From the NCBI GenBank assembly GCA_037127315.1, contig JBBBDQ010001270.1, positions 2,848,501 to 2,912,500 on the forward strand: DNA of 64,000 nt, in the 5' to 3' direction. The translations under genes were made by a program, and so were the position numbers. The notes beneath the pieces are model-generated. The model had not been told where the DNA came from. It made no database searches and saw only the letters and a list, made by a program, of their open reading frames with translations. Below, in pieces: positions 42,970 through 53,399 of this stretch (position 1 is the first letter of the stretch; each line of letters begins with the position of its first letter). The DNA is from Ascarosepion bandense. Taxonomy: Eukaryota; Mollusca; Cephalopoda; Sepiida; Sepiidae.

Positions 42970-43660
42970 ATATATTTTTAATCATTTCACCCCAAGTAGG
43001 GCACTTTTACTGCCACTGTTGCGCAGGGGGGTTACATAGGAGGAAAGTGATAAGAAAGAATGAGAATACTAGTGTGATGAGGGTAGAGTGGACGGAGAAA
43101 AGAATATGAGGGAAAGGATGCTAGTCAGAGAGATAGGAGATGACAATTGACCTTACATTTAAATTCTTGGAAATTGTAAGTGTCGAGGAAGCAAGTACAC
43201 GGAAGAGAACTCCACAGGCGGGAAGTGTGAAAAAGAAGCTGTTGGAGTAGACGTTGCGGTTATATTTTATTGGTTTCACTGTAAAAGTGTGGGACCTAGT
43301 TGCTAGTCTAGTAGCTCGAGTAAATTCAAACATAGGGAGCACCAGTGAGCTAATTTCATTAGAGCAGAATCCGTGAAAATATTTGTAGAAGTGACACAGG
43401 GAAGCCACATTACGTCGATGAGAGCTGTCAAGTCGGGATCGATCACATTACAGATTCTCCGTTGGATTTTGTCAAGAACTCCGAGGTGAATAGCAGTGGC
43501 ACTCGACCAGATGTGGCAGCAGTATTCAATACACGGGCGGATGGTAGATTTATATATGTGCAGGATAGATTCAGACGGGGAAAACTTCCGGGCCCTACAC
43601 AGTGAGCTGACCTTCTTAGCAGCGCTTGTAGCTATGGATTCGATGTAGTCTATGATACCT
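42970..43660 (-). pseudogene. Jockey/CR1-like LINE 3' end
   Basis: Tail (TTCACCCCAAGTAGGGCA at 42,985) then, on the minus strand, VASLCHFYKYFHGFCSNEIS, FTRATRLATRSHTFTVKP and further upstream RT C-terminal sequence to 43,660 (matching ARKVSSLCRARKFSPSES-type reading). Frameshifts are present. Same family as 47.5-48.7 kb. Confidence 0.8.
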
Positions 43661-44109
43661 ACATGCTTATTTATTATGATAAATGTTAATTTTATTGAGT
43701 ATATTGTGCTTTTAGCAGTAAAACGAAACCATTTTCGTTAGGGCTTCTTTCATTTTGTTAGAATATAGACATATGTGAATATACATTTCTGGTAACGATC
43801 AGGCTGTGATGAGCAATAATCTACGATACATAAAGCTAAGTAAAGCCATATCGACACTCCACCGATGTCACTTGTGTAAATAAAGTTGCATTTGCTTTGC
43901 CATTATTTTTAGAAGTCTTACAGGTTATGTGCCAAGGATATGTGGTAGGTTGTGAAGTGAAGAAATTGTGTCCAGAACTTGCTTACCAATATTTTTATTT
44001 TATCTTCTTAAACAATAAAATTGATAACAACTAGATTCCCTAACAGAAAAATGCTTTTACCAATTTAGTAATAGCGAATTAGCCACATCTTTTAGAATTT
44101 TTTAATTTT

Positions 44110-44282
44110 TTTTTTTTAATCATATCACCCCGAGGAAGGCGGTAACGCCACTGATGTGCAGGGGGCTACATAGGAGTGAAAACATTGGAAAAGAGAAAAC
44201 CGGAAACCACATCCTAAACAGGAAACAAGGTATGAGCCTCTTCACCTGTTCAATAGACGTGGGTGGAGTGGTGGAGTGTAGA
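44110..44282 (-). mobile_element. Tail-sharing SINE followed by (TA)n
   Basis: Antisense: ATCATATCACCCCGAGGAAG, GGTAACGCCACTGATGTGCA, CATCCTAAACAGGAAACAAG, CAATAGACGTGGGTGGAGTG, then (TA)n at 44,291-44,340. Confidence 0.78.
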
Positions 44283-44287
44283 TAGGA

Positions 44288-44343
<56 letters not shown>

Positions 44344-44726
44344 GTAAAACATTTAGTTTCGCTGTCAAAGTGGAAATTACCTTTAATATTTAAACATAGT
44401 GAAATAAGAACCTATGAAGTGGAAGACAAGATTAAAAGGCAGATGAACGCGATTTCACAAAGGCCAACTTGCGAGGTCAGAGAAATGCAAAATACCTTTA
44501 CCAGCGTTTGATGGGGATTGTATTTCGACATCGAATAAATAAGTATAAAATAGATATTTGCTGTTTAAAAAATAAATAGATAGAAAGAAATAAATCGGAT
44601 TACCATTGGCGTGCGCAAAAGGTTATTTTTAGTCTATTTTGGCTATGTATTTATTTTTATGCGAATATGTAGGCGAGGGCCGAATGAATACTCTGAGTAG
44701 ATTGTTCATTGAGCAATAGCCGTGTA

Positions 44727-44764
<38 letters not shown>

Positions 44765-44902
44765 GAATTATTGTTTAGCCGATTGATGTTATATATATCT
44801 CGAGAGTTTCGTAGGCGATCTTTTCCGTAACAGTAAACCTATTTTAGGGAGATCTCAGTAAATGAGTGTCGTTTTTCTCATTTTTCGTTTACTTTATTTC
44901 AT

Positions 44903-45016
<114 letters not shown>

Positions 45017-45017
45017 A

Positions 45018-45222
45018 TGTTATGAACTCTCCCGTCGATTTTGACGTATGAGTGTCTAACACAGTTAGACTGCTACACAAAGGATCGTTTAGAGTGGTGA
45101 AAGCATGTGTAGCCCCATTCACACTGTTTGGAAGTGCTGATAACAAATAATCTGTTCATGCGACTCGTTCGCCACGGATCGCATGAACATCAGGCCTCAG
45201 ATATTTAACCTCTAACATAATA
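45018..45222 (-). mobile_element. 3' tail of the 5S/tRNA chimeric SINE
   Basis: Matches 11,200-11,400: CTCCCGTCGATTTTGACGTA, GTGGTGAAAGCATGTGTAG, GGAAGTGCTGATAACAAA, ending at TTTAACC where the ordinary SINE body would begin. It is thus a 5'-truncated copy showing that this tail is mobile. Confidence 0.75.
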
Positions 45223-45229
45223 TATTTAT

Positions 45230-45435
45230 ATATTGTTAAATATAACAGACAATGAATGTCTGTTATGTTTAGTCATGAGCCGTTCTAAACATGGTATTTT
45301 GGCTTCAATTTCAAGTGAAAATGTTTTAAAAATTGTCAAAAATTTGAATATTTTTTAATATACTATTTCTAAGATTTCGCCTTACTTGAGCCATCTTCAG
45401 AGAGGTTACAAGACCGTTAACATAAAAGCATCTAT
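45230..45435 (-). repeat. Penelope 3' terminus fragment
   Basis: Same terminus as 22.82-23.05 kb: TTAAATATAACAGACAATGA, CATGAGCCGTTCTAAACATG, then GCCATCTTCAGAGAGGTTA. The hairpin is partly degraded. Confidence 0.75.
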
Positions 45436-45839
45436 CATCAAAGATGTCAACACAAGATATATATCATTTTTGTGTGTATGTATAGAAACGGTTGCCTGTT
45501 TATATGCATGTTTGTCACGTGAAATACACACATTTAAATATAAAACGAAGGTCTGTTGCTTAATTACAGGAGACATGTATCTAACCAATGGAATCTATCC
45601 TTAATCAACATTCTAGTATACTGTTTCTTTGCTTTTTAAAATTTTTAGGAAATTTTTTCATGTAAATAAGTCTCTGAAAAAGCTTAATAAAGTAAAACAA
45701 ATTAGATTAAAAACACATTTTTCCTAACTTTTCTTTACTTATTCTATTCACACGCACACACACACAAATATATATATATATATGAACATATATGTGTGTC
45801 TTTGCGTTTCGGTGTCTCTATACTAACGAACCCTACTCC

Positions 45840-46300
45840 TCTGCGACCCTGGGTTTGAGTTCAACTAAAATTGGGTCACTTGTTGATTAAGACATGAACC
45901 TTCGATGCACGCAAAATTTTTTCGAATCGATTAACAGGGTAGGGCAGAAATCACCGAAACGCTTAGAAATTACGAACTCTTCTCTTCTGAAGCGCCTTAT
46001 GCGAATTCAACCAAAATCGGGTAACCTGTAGATCAATGTCCGAAACTTTGATGTACACAAAACTTTTCGAATCAGTTCGAATCAGGTTCGTTAAAAATGA
46101 ACAACAAGCATAATTTCGTGTGTTTTTTACGCACTTTTATGCATTTCTCTAAGACGCTTCACTTAAACTCAATCAAAATGGAGTCACTGGTAGATCAAGG
46201 TCTGATATCTTGATATGCGAACAAAAATTTCAGATGACAGGCAGTGTGTGGTAAAAATTAATCGAAAATATTACTCTTTGCGATCATTTATTTCTCTGAA
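45840..46300. repeat. Diverged tandem repeat, period about 152 bp
   Basis: Three units begin near 45,850, 46,003 and 46,155. Each has a TCAACTAAAATTGGGTCACT-type segment (variants CAACCAAAATCGGGTAACC and CAATCAAAATGGAGTCACT), then GATCAA, then a CTTTGATG and CAAAA segment. The region ends at 46,681 with AGCCCCAAGCAACGCAGGGC next to (TA)n-(TG)n, a hairpin-plus-CT end reminiscent of Helitrons. Confidence 0.55.
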
Positions 46301-46678
46301 ACGCTTAGTTGTATTTTTAAAAAATCGGGGCTTTATTGTAACTTTTACCTTATATGGCACGTTTTCTACAAAATGTCAACCCGTCCGATGTTTCAGGAAC
46401 AATGCATCAATTTTTTCTCCGTCACAACGTCATCGCATCACATTACATGCGCCCGGAACACTTGCCTCCGTTCTTCCAATTGTACATCCATCATTCCCGT
46501 TTATTAGCAAAACTAACTAAGTAGGAGTCCGGTTTTATAAATAGAACAAAAACAAATACTTAATTTGCATTTATTTTATAACTTACAGCGTCACGGCAAC
46601 TTCATACAAGAGCTTTTTGAATAAGCACTTGATCTTACCATTTTAACGTTAAAACGAAAAGCCCCAAGCAACGCAGGG

Positions 46679-46679
<1 letters not shown>

Positions 46680-46744
<65 letters not shown>
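46680..46744. repeat. (TA)n-(TG)n microsatellite
   Basis: TA then TG runs. Confidence 0.95.
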
Positions 46745-46747
<3 letters not shown>

Positions 46748-46948
46748 GCAATTAAAAATTAAAAATACATTGCAGCACGGAAATTTCTGTTTCGAGAATT
46801 CTATCTTGTCATCAGGTAATGTTATAAGTTAGTTGTGAAAATCCTTTTCACAACTAACATCTACCATTGTCTGATGACGAGCTAGAAATTTCGAAACATA
46901 GAAATTTTCGTGTCGCAATGTATTTTTAATTTTTAATTGTATAACAAA
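46748..46948. repeat. Fold-back element with CTGATGAC motif in both arms
   Basis: The outer arms start ACAATTAAAAATTAAAAATA and CATTGC and are mirrored at the right end over about 80 bp. The inner arms hold AGTTGTGAAAA/TTTTCACAACT, a perfect 11-bp hairpin. Each arm reads outward TCTGATGAC then AGAAATTTCGAAACA. A related shorter palindrome is at 62,130-62,260. Confidence 0.75.
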
Positions 46949-47053
46949 TTTAATTATATTAAGCTCTACAATATTTATTGCATTGAGCACTTTTAGAAAA
47001 AGAAGTAAAAGCCCGAAAACTCAAAATCGTAAAAACTCGAGTCCTCTTTACTT

Positions 47054-47056
<3 letters not shown>

Positions 47057-47148
<92 letters not shown>
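47057..47148. repeat. (TA)n-(TG)n microsatellite
   Basis: TA run of about 56 bp followed by TG. Confidence 0.95.
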
Positions 47149-47149
<1 letters not shown>

Positions 47150-47494
47150 TTATTAAGTACCTCTTTAAACATGAATTCTTATGCTTTCGTTTGACTTATT
47201 TCCTTTCCACTTCTATCACCTATACGTTAAATCTACACCTTCTACCCTCGTCCTTAATTTTGTCACTTCCCTTGAACAAACAAACTTTACTTCCGGTCCC
47301 ACTAAAAATTTTTCATAATATCTATTGCATGAAGACGACACGACAGTTATAATAAACCACTGCAAATAATATTCTCCTAATGTAATATTTGAATTTAAAT
47401 ATGATATAAATATTTGATCTGCAAATTAAAATTAATATCCAACTCCCTGTTGGATCAATTTTAATATTTAATCTAATATTTCTAAGATCTTTTT

Positions 47495-48720
47495 TTTAAT
47501 CATTTCACCCCGAGCAAGTCGGAAACGCCACTGATGTGCAGGGGGTTACATAAATGTAAAAAGATTAATTAGAAAAGAGTGAGGAGTACAAGCTAGTTAG
47601 AAAGGAACAATAGAAAGCAGGTGTGATGACAGATACATAGGTGGAGAGAAAGGGAAGGTTATACAGGGGTGGGGAGAGAGCTAGAGTCCAGTGGTTAGTA
47701 GATGAGTATTGGCTTTGCATTGAAATTTTTGGAGGTTGTAGCCGAATACGGGAGCGAGTTCCACAGGCGGGAAGTGCGAGAGAAGAAGCTGCAGGAGTAG
47801 AATTGTCGTCTGCATTTGGCTAACCTGACTGTGAATGGGTGGGACCCAGTTGCCAGTCTGGTTGCACGAGTAAACACCTGTTGCAGAGGCATCAGTGACT
47901 TAAGTTCGTTGGAGCAGAAGCCATGAAAGTATTTATAGAACAGACAAAGGGAGGCCACATTTCGACGATGGGGAAGTGGCTGCAGTCGAGTCGCCAGATC
48001 AGTACCTATCACATTACAGACTCTCCTTTGGAGCTTGTCAAGAACACTGAGGAGAACGGCAGGGGCACCTGACCATAAATGGATGGACGGATGGTTGACT
48101 TGTATATATGCAGGATGGATTCAGGTGGAAAAAACATCCTGGATCGACATAGTGACCCAACCTTCTTAGCAGTATATTTTGCTATGGATTCAATATAGTG
48201 GTTCCATGTGAGGTCTGAGGACAGGGTAAGTCCGAGGAGGCGTAGTGTATTACTCTCAAGGAGAATCACTTGGTCCATGCTTATGGGAGGCAGGAGAGGT
48301 TGCCTGTAATGGTTGACAGACAAAAGATTGGTCTTAGATGAATTGAAGTTGACAAGCCACTTCTTTCCCCAGTTCACCACAGAGTGTAGATCCCGCTCAA
48401 GGTCAGCAGCGAGATTGCATAGGAGGCCAGAGTGCCAAACCCTGTCGAAAGCCTTGGAGATGTCCAGAGCAACCGCGCGAGCCTCGTCAGACTCATCTAG
48501 GGCCTGTAGCATGTACTCCGTTACGGTTATTAGCAGGTCGGCCGTGGACCTGGCAAAGCGGAATCAATATTGCCTGTCGGAGAACAGTTTGTGGGCGGTG
48601 AGATGATGAACTATTCCAGCATTGATTATAGCCTCGAATACTTTCCCGAATATCGGTAGAAGACTGATAGGGCGATAGTTGGATGGGTCCGAGGGTTCAC
48701 CTATTTGAATTATTTACCAG
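47495..48720 (-). pseudogene. Jockey/CR1-like LINE ORF2, internally deleted, with 3' tail
   Basis: The longest copy of this LINE. Minus strand from 48,715: SDPSNYRPISLLPIFGKVFE (RT finger motif), a region with one TGA stop, ARAVALDISKAFDRVWHSGL (RT motif A with the catalytic Asp), then a deletion removing the motif B and catalytic YADD region. It resumes at HSVVNWGKKWLVNFNSSKTN, LGLTLSSDLTWNHYIESIAK, LCRSRMFFPPESILHIYKST, then RRNVASLCLFYKYFHGFC, FTRATRLATGSHPFTV and FFSRTSRLWNSLPYS. The 3' tail at 47,497-47,545 is the common GGCGTTTCCGACTTGCTCGG form. No endonuclease domain is present. Inactive. Confidence 0.88.
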
Positions 48721-48756
48721 ATCTTTTCTAAAGATCTTTTCCTCTCTCATTCTATG

Positions 48757-48890
48757 TGCCTATGGTTTAGGGAATAGAGACTACGGCTGACACCAAATCC
48801 ATCGAGGTTCAATCAAGGCCAGAAGCAAGTAGATGTCGAAGAAGAGGAGTGATACAGCGAAACAGGCTTGTATGTGGATAACATGTATAT
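48757..48890 (+). mobile_element. tRNA-derived ribozyme SINE, subfamily b, degraded ribozyme
   Basis: Head GCCTATGGTTTAGGGAATAG, degenerate B box GAGGTTCAATC, then only the 3' half of the hammerhead (GATACAGCGAAACAGGCTTG, TATGTGGATAAC). The CUGAUGA side is replaced by an AAGAAGAGGAG stretch. Confidence 0.7.
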
Positions 48891-48902
48891 ATATATACAT
48901 AC

Positions 48903-49300
48903 ACTACCGGCCATAATTATTAGGCGACCCCTGTTTTTTATAGAAAATGATGTATTTCATGCTATTTTTTAGAATTTATTGCCAAGTGGATAATTCTAAA
49001 TGAAAATAGAATGGTTCTTTTCTTGGTATTACTTTGCAAGATTTTACAAGGCAAGGAAGCAAAGATGAACTCGTCCGAATCACTCTAAATTTTCTTCATT
49101 CTTTCATTGATGAAACTGCAATATAGGTAATTATTAAAAGTTTATAAATTCATTTGATGCACATATTATTGTGCAGTATTAACAAAAGAACCATTCTATT
49201 TTCATTTACAATTATTCACTTGGCAATAAATATTAAAAAATAGTATGAAATACATTATTTTTTAAAATACTGGTGTGTCCTAATAATTATGTCCGGTAGT
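48903..49300. mobile_element. Tc1-type MITE
   Basis: The ends ACTACCGGCCATAATTATTA and, reversed, ACTACCGGACATAATTATTA form terminal inverted repeats next to TA. About 398 bp with no coding capacity. The two halves are themselves inverted in part (TATTGCCAAGTG and complement at 48,981 and 49,214). Second copy at 29,718-30,072. Confidence 0.88.
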
Positions 49301-49311
49301 ATATATATAAT

Positions 49312-49465
49312 TATTCATCCGCAGACGGACCTGTTTCGCTGTATCTCAGCTCATCAGTATGGTTAGACTCCGATTGCTTTTAACCCAGAATTGAAACTCG
49401 ACTGAATTGGCGTCAGTCAGCGATTCTACCACTGGGCTATGGGCGCTCGGTAGAAGAAGGAAAAC
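49312..49465 (-). mobile_element. tRNA-derived ribozyme SINE, subfamily a
   Basis: Antisense copy. Head complement GAGCGCCCATAGCCCAGTGG, B box complement GAGTTTCAATTCTGG, ribozyme at the left end and TA repeats beyond. Confidence 0.82.
49319..49362 (-). ncRNA. Hammerhead ribozyme (SINE-a), drifted stems
   Basis: CUGAUGA, GAAA and the UC site are intact. Stem I CCAUA/UGCGG has one mismatch, stem II GCUGA/ACAGC four pairs, and stem III CAGGUCCG is imperfect. Core intact, folding weaker. Confidence 0.72.
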
Positions 49466-49844
49466 TTTTTTATAATTAGTTACTTTTTGGTCATAATGAA
49501 GTTAGACCAGTACACTGTTGGATTAACAATGGAACATAGTGAAAACAGCCAAACCATAACATGGTTGTAGCGTATACAGATCGTGCTAGGAGGAAAAATT
49601 AGCTATTATGTTCTTTCCAGAAAGAAAAAAAAATTAGTAAATGAAAGATCAGAAATCATGACTCGATGTTATCATAGCTATAAATACTTACTAGAATCAT
49701 AAAAACATGGGTGAAAGTGTTCTAAATTTCTTAAATAACTCTGCCTTAATTTTGAAATTTTTTTGGTTGTTTGAAAATTCCAGTCGCGCGCTCGAAAAAA
49801 ATACCTGTTTGAGCATTTGAAAACGGTAAATTCATTTAAAGCAG

Positions 49845-50905
49845 AATACTGAAAGACAGGAAAATCTCATTAAAAACAAAGAAAAGAGTGCTGGAATGTT
49901 ATGTGATATCTGTCCTTCTGTATGACTACAGCCACTTCCCCACCGACGAGATGTGGCCTCCCTTTGTCTGTTCTATAAATACTTTCATGGCTTCTGCTCC
50001 AACGAACTTAAGTCACTGGTGCCTCTGCAACAGGTGTTTACTCGTGCAATCAGATTGGCAACTGGGTCCCACCCATTCACAGTTAGATTAACCAAATGCA
50101 GACGACAATTCTACTCCTGCAGCTTCTTCTCTCGCACTTCCCGCCTGTGGAACTCGCTTCCATATTCTTGCTTTCCTGACAGCTACAACCTCCAGGAATT
50201 TAAATGCAATGTCAATACTCATCTATTAACCACTTGATTCTAGTTCTTTCACCACCCTGTATATCCTTTCCTTTCTCTCCACCTTTGCAACTGTCATCAC
50301 ACCTGCATTCCCATCCTTCTCTTGCTCCTTTCTAACTGGTTCGTCTTCCTCTTCACTCTCTTCTACTTAATCTTTTTACTCTTATGTAGCCCCTCCCCTG
50401 CACATCAGTGGCATTACCGCCTTGCTCGGGGTGATACGATTAAAAAAAAAAAACAAAAAAAAACAAAACGTGATGCTGGACGATCTCATCAAAGATGAAG
50501 GAGTGACTTGAGGCATCAGAAATGTGGTTTTGCAGAAGGATGCTGAGTACGGATCACGTGTGCAACGATGAGGTGTTGCAAAGAATTCAAACGAGAAGAA
50601 AAATTTTACTAAATATCAGGAAGGAACAAATGAGGTTCCTGGAACACGTAATGTGGGAGAAAGGCCTGGAGAATTTGATACTCACAGGTCTGATAAATGT
50701 AAGAAGAGACAGGGGAAAGCAGCGCGAGACGTACTTGTTAGGTTTGAGCAAATGGATGGCGGAGCGGGTCTTAGAGATACCAAAAGAAGAAATATTGACA
50801 GCGACAAGAGGCAGAGCCAAGTGGAAGTTCATGCTTGCCTACATCCTGAATGGACACGACACATGGAAAAGTAGAAATCACCTGAAGATACCGAAAGGTT
50901 AATCC
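49845..50905 (+). pseudogene. RTE LINE copy split by a Jockey-like LINE
   Basis: RTE sequence 49,845-49,930 (LKTKKRVLECYVISVLLYD) resumes at 50,471 (GATGCTGGACGATCTCATCA) and runs to 50,905 with MWFCRRMLSTDHVCNDEVLQ, MRFLEHVMWEKGLENLILTG, REKAARD-like and LTATRGRAKWKFMLAYIL. The intervening 540 bp is a 5'-truncated Jockey-like LINE. The RTE therefore predates it. Confidence 0.88.
49930..50468 (+). mobile_element. Jockey/CR1-like LINE, 5'-truncated, complete 3' end
   Basis: A 94-residue frame begins MASLCLFYKYFHGFCSNELK and continues VFTRAIRLATGSHPFTVRLT, FYSCSFFSRTSRLWNSLPYS and YNLQEFKCNVNTHLLTT, then stops. The 3' untranslated region of about 230 bp ends CATCAGTGGCATTACCGCC, TTGCTCGGGGTGATACGATT and an A-rich tail. 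This is the cleanest copy of the tail shared with the short elements at 8.3, 13.7, 42.1 and 44.2 kb. Confidence 0.88.
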
Positions 50906-50933
50906 CTAGGTCACGGAATAACTAATTTGCAAA

Positions 50934-50936
<3 letters not shown>

Positions 50937-50984
<48 letters not shown>

Positions 50985-51170
50985 ATGCATATTTCATAAA
51001 TAATATAGACAAGTTTTGTCAATTTATTTTATGTAAATTTTTTTCATATCTGATCAGAGTTAGGGTTAGGATAACATTATCTTTGAAAGAGGAAAGAAAA
51101 TCACAATATTCATACATGTTTTTACTTAATCCTTTCTGAACTTTCGGCTTACATCAGCCATTATCAAAGA
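50937..51170 (-). repeat. (TA)n plus Penelope 5'-unit fragment
   Basis: TA run at 50,937-50,982, then a diverged copy of the 3.4 kb Penelope unit (AATATAGACAAGTTTTGTCA, ATCAGAGTTAGGGTTAGGAT, GAACTTTCGGCTTACATCAG, CCATTATCAAAGATG). Confidence 0.7.
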
Positions 51171-51186
51171 TGAAACTAGTGTTGGT

Positions 51187-51187
<1 letters not shown>

Positions 51188-51279
<92 letters not shown>
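51188..51279. repeat. (TA)n-(TG)n microsatellite
   Basis: TA then TG runs. Confidence 0.95.
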
Positions 51280-51284
<5 letters not shown>

Positions 51285-51600
51285 ATACTTTAGAATATGT
51301 TTAAATTACAATCTATCACAAAGTGTACATTTTGTTTGGATATTGAAAGGACAATTTCACATCAGGTAGTAAACGCTATTTTTGAAAAGAAATGGCAAAT
51401 TCACTTCTTTATATTGGTAAAATTTTTGTGTGCGAGGTATAGAGGGTAGGGAAAATGAGAAACCAGAATTGGGAATCATAAAAGGCAAATGGAGGAAATA
51501 AAAAACAAAAAGAAGAAAACGGAAAGAAAACGGGAGATATCGTGTAAAATCCTCGAAGCACTCTACATTAAACAATTTAAACCTGGTTTGAATACAATCA
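51285..51600 (-). repeat. Dispersed repeat B, inverted copy with degraded hammerhead
   Basis: Minus strand: a pyrimidine-rich leader, then ACUACCUGAUGU, stem II, CAAA in place of GAAA, and stem III CAAAA/CUUUG (51,312-51,369). The last base of CUGAUGA and the first G of GAAA are changed, so inactive. Confidence 0.65.
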
Positions 51601-51782
51601 ATTTTGATATTTCCAATAACGTACTCAAATGTCTGTAATCAGACCAGAGACCACAACGCCACTATTTTGTCACTGTCTTCGGCCATCCGCCACGGTAGGG
51701 ATGGACTTATATTTTCAATTCAATTCTCTTTATTGTTAATAACTTAAATGTTCTATGTTTACTGTGTGTTAATATTTACTCT

Positions 51783-51956
51783 TTGATAATGGCTTATGTG
51801 AGCCGAAAGCTTAGACCCGATAAAAAATCAACAGTTACTGTGATTTTTTGTTGTCTTTCAACGACATCACCATCAAGTATATCAGACGGTATGAACGGAT
51901 CGTACACAAAATTAATAGACAGAACTTGTCTATATTATTCAATGAAACCTGCATTA

Positions 51957-51960
<4 letters not shown>
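51783..51960 (+). mobile_element. Penelope 5' unit, plus strand
   Basis: GATAATGGCTTATGTGAGCC, GAAAGCTTAGACCCGATAAA, and a frame with SFNDITIKYIRRYERIVHKI and NRQNLSILFNETCIN, the same as the 3.4-3.8 kb units at high identity. Truncated by (TA)n and (GA)n at 51,957-51,999. Confidence 0.7.
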
Positions 51961-52001
<41 letters not shown>

Positions 52002-52194
52002 AAATTAAAGAAAGAACTAAAGAGAAATGATGACACACTCGAAGAAAGGCACCAGGTATAAAGTAGGAAGTAAAATATAGTCATATACAACCTTTGATGA
52101 CTCGGGGTCTGAGCTTAACAAAGAGGAAGAAGTAAGAAAATACATAGCGGGAGGAAGAAAGGGAAAGAAAATAAATAGATCTTCATAGCTCTGT

Positions 52195-52480
52195 TTCTAT
52201 ACTGAGCTCTGTTTTAAATTAATGTTTTGAACGTTGTTACACGACTTATGTAAGATTCGTGTAAAATCCTTTGTAAAATAAAGACGGAAGCTGATGATGG
52301 TTCGCCTGAAATAGGCCATACATCCAATTTACCATGAAATAATCTGCCTTAATTTCTCTTATATTTCCTCTAAATGTATTTATATACATATATATTTAAA
52401 GCTCTCTTAGAGAGTTATCCTCCTACCACTGTATGTACAAGATACTCCTTTGGATTCTTCTATACCCACACTGCACTGCA
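52195..52480 (+). repeat. Repeat B terminus and dispersed repeat D
   Basis: TACTGAGCTCTGTTTTAAAT (end of repeat B) is followed by repeat D: AGCTGATGATGGTTCGCCTG, AAATAGGCCATACATCC, ACCATGAAATAATCTGCC and TTAGAGAGTTATCCTCC. The inverted copy is at 17,310-17,525. Confidence 0.6.
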
Positions 52481-52482
52481 TA

Positions 52483-52483
<1 letters not shown>

Positions 52484-52531
<48 letters not shown>
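52484..52531. repeat. (TA)n microsatellite
   Basis: TA run immediately left of the large inverted repeat. Confidence 0.95.
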
Positions 52532-52534
<3 letters not shown>

Positions 52535-53205
52535 GAACTTCATCACATTAAGTCAACACTAATAATAACAGACTAAACATCCGAAAATAATGCTAACTTA
52601 ACAGTAATATAAACCGTCTTGTAATCCGGCGAGGACTACCTCATGGGTTAAATAAAGGGGGAGAAGCAAAGTGCTCGATACGAAATTACGAAAGTAGAGC
52701 GAGAATACAACACAAAAAATCTAGAAGTGAGCCACCACCTACCGCGGTTTCACACAAACGGTTATTCAGGCTAAGATTAAACCAGTAAATATATGGAACT
52801 CAATTGAAGAAGAAACCTTCAATTGAGTTCTATATATTCTTCTTGAATTGAGGTCTATATATTTACTGGTTTCATCTTAGTTGTTAGCCTCTTAGCCTGA
52901 AGAACCGTTTGTGTGAACCCGCGGTAGGTGGTGGCTCACTTCTAGATTTTTTGTGTTGTATTCTCGCTCTACTTTCGTACTTTCGTATCGAGCACTTTGC
53001 TGTTAAGGTTTCGTCTTGTTTTTTTTTCTTTCAAACAAGCACTAGACGTATTGTTCTTGTGCGCTGTTTGTTTCTTTTTTTCTCCCCCTTTATTTAACCC
53101 ACGAGGGGGTCCTCACTGGGTTAAAAGATGGTTTATATTACTGTTAGTTAGCATTATTTTCGGATGTTTAGTCTGTTATTATTAGTGTTGACTTACTGTG
53201 ATTAA
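52535..53205. repeat. Large imperfect inverted repeat (fold-back element)
   Basis: The left arm 52,535-52,812 is mirrored by the right arm 52,838-53,205. Landmarks are TCAACACTAATAATAACAGA with its complement at 53,190, GTGCTCGATACGAAATTACG mirrored at 52,980, and GAAGTGAGCCACCACCTACC mirrored at 52,925. The right arm has about 80 bp more. The centre holds a small hairpin (AACTCAATTGAAG/CTTCAATTGAGTT). A third partial copy, in the orientation of the right arm, lies at 53,305-53,400. No transposase. Unknown family. Confidence 0.85.
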
Positions 53206-53398
53206 GTACATTATTATTGTTAGCTCTAGGTCCCCTATAGAGCACTTTAAAAACTATTAACATGGAGCAAATTAATATAGAATGTTCGCTTAAGGAAATT
53301 TTCTTCTTCAATTTGCTGGTTTAATCTTAGTTGCTAGCCTCTTATCCTGAAGAACTGTTTGTGTGAAACCGCGGTAGGTGGTGGCTCACTTCTAGAAG

Positions 53399-53399
<1 letters not shown>

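Larger units (their letters stand above)
41340..44080. repeat. Three-fold local duplication of a ~0.5-0.7 kb segment
   Basis: Related copies lie at 41,340-41,530 (continuing at 41,905-42,000), 42,275-42,975 and 43,665-44,070. Shared landmarks are TATAAATGTTAATTTTAGTGA, AATTAATAACAACC, GTCTTACAGGTTATGTG and TTGTCCAGAACTTGCTTACT. The AGTATTCACAGGTGAAAATTG segment is at 41,909 and 42,893. LINE tails and tail-sharing SINEs sit between the copies. A (GA)n tract at 41,862-41,907 lies in the first. Confidence 0.7.

Noticed and set aside
51058..51072. GTTAGGGTTAGGAT, resembling telomeric TTAGGG repeats beside a Penelope fragment
   Set aside because: Only two repeats are present, inside a diverged copy of a dispersed unit; too short to claim an interstitial telomere.
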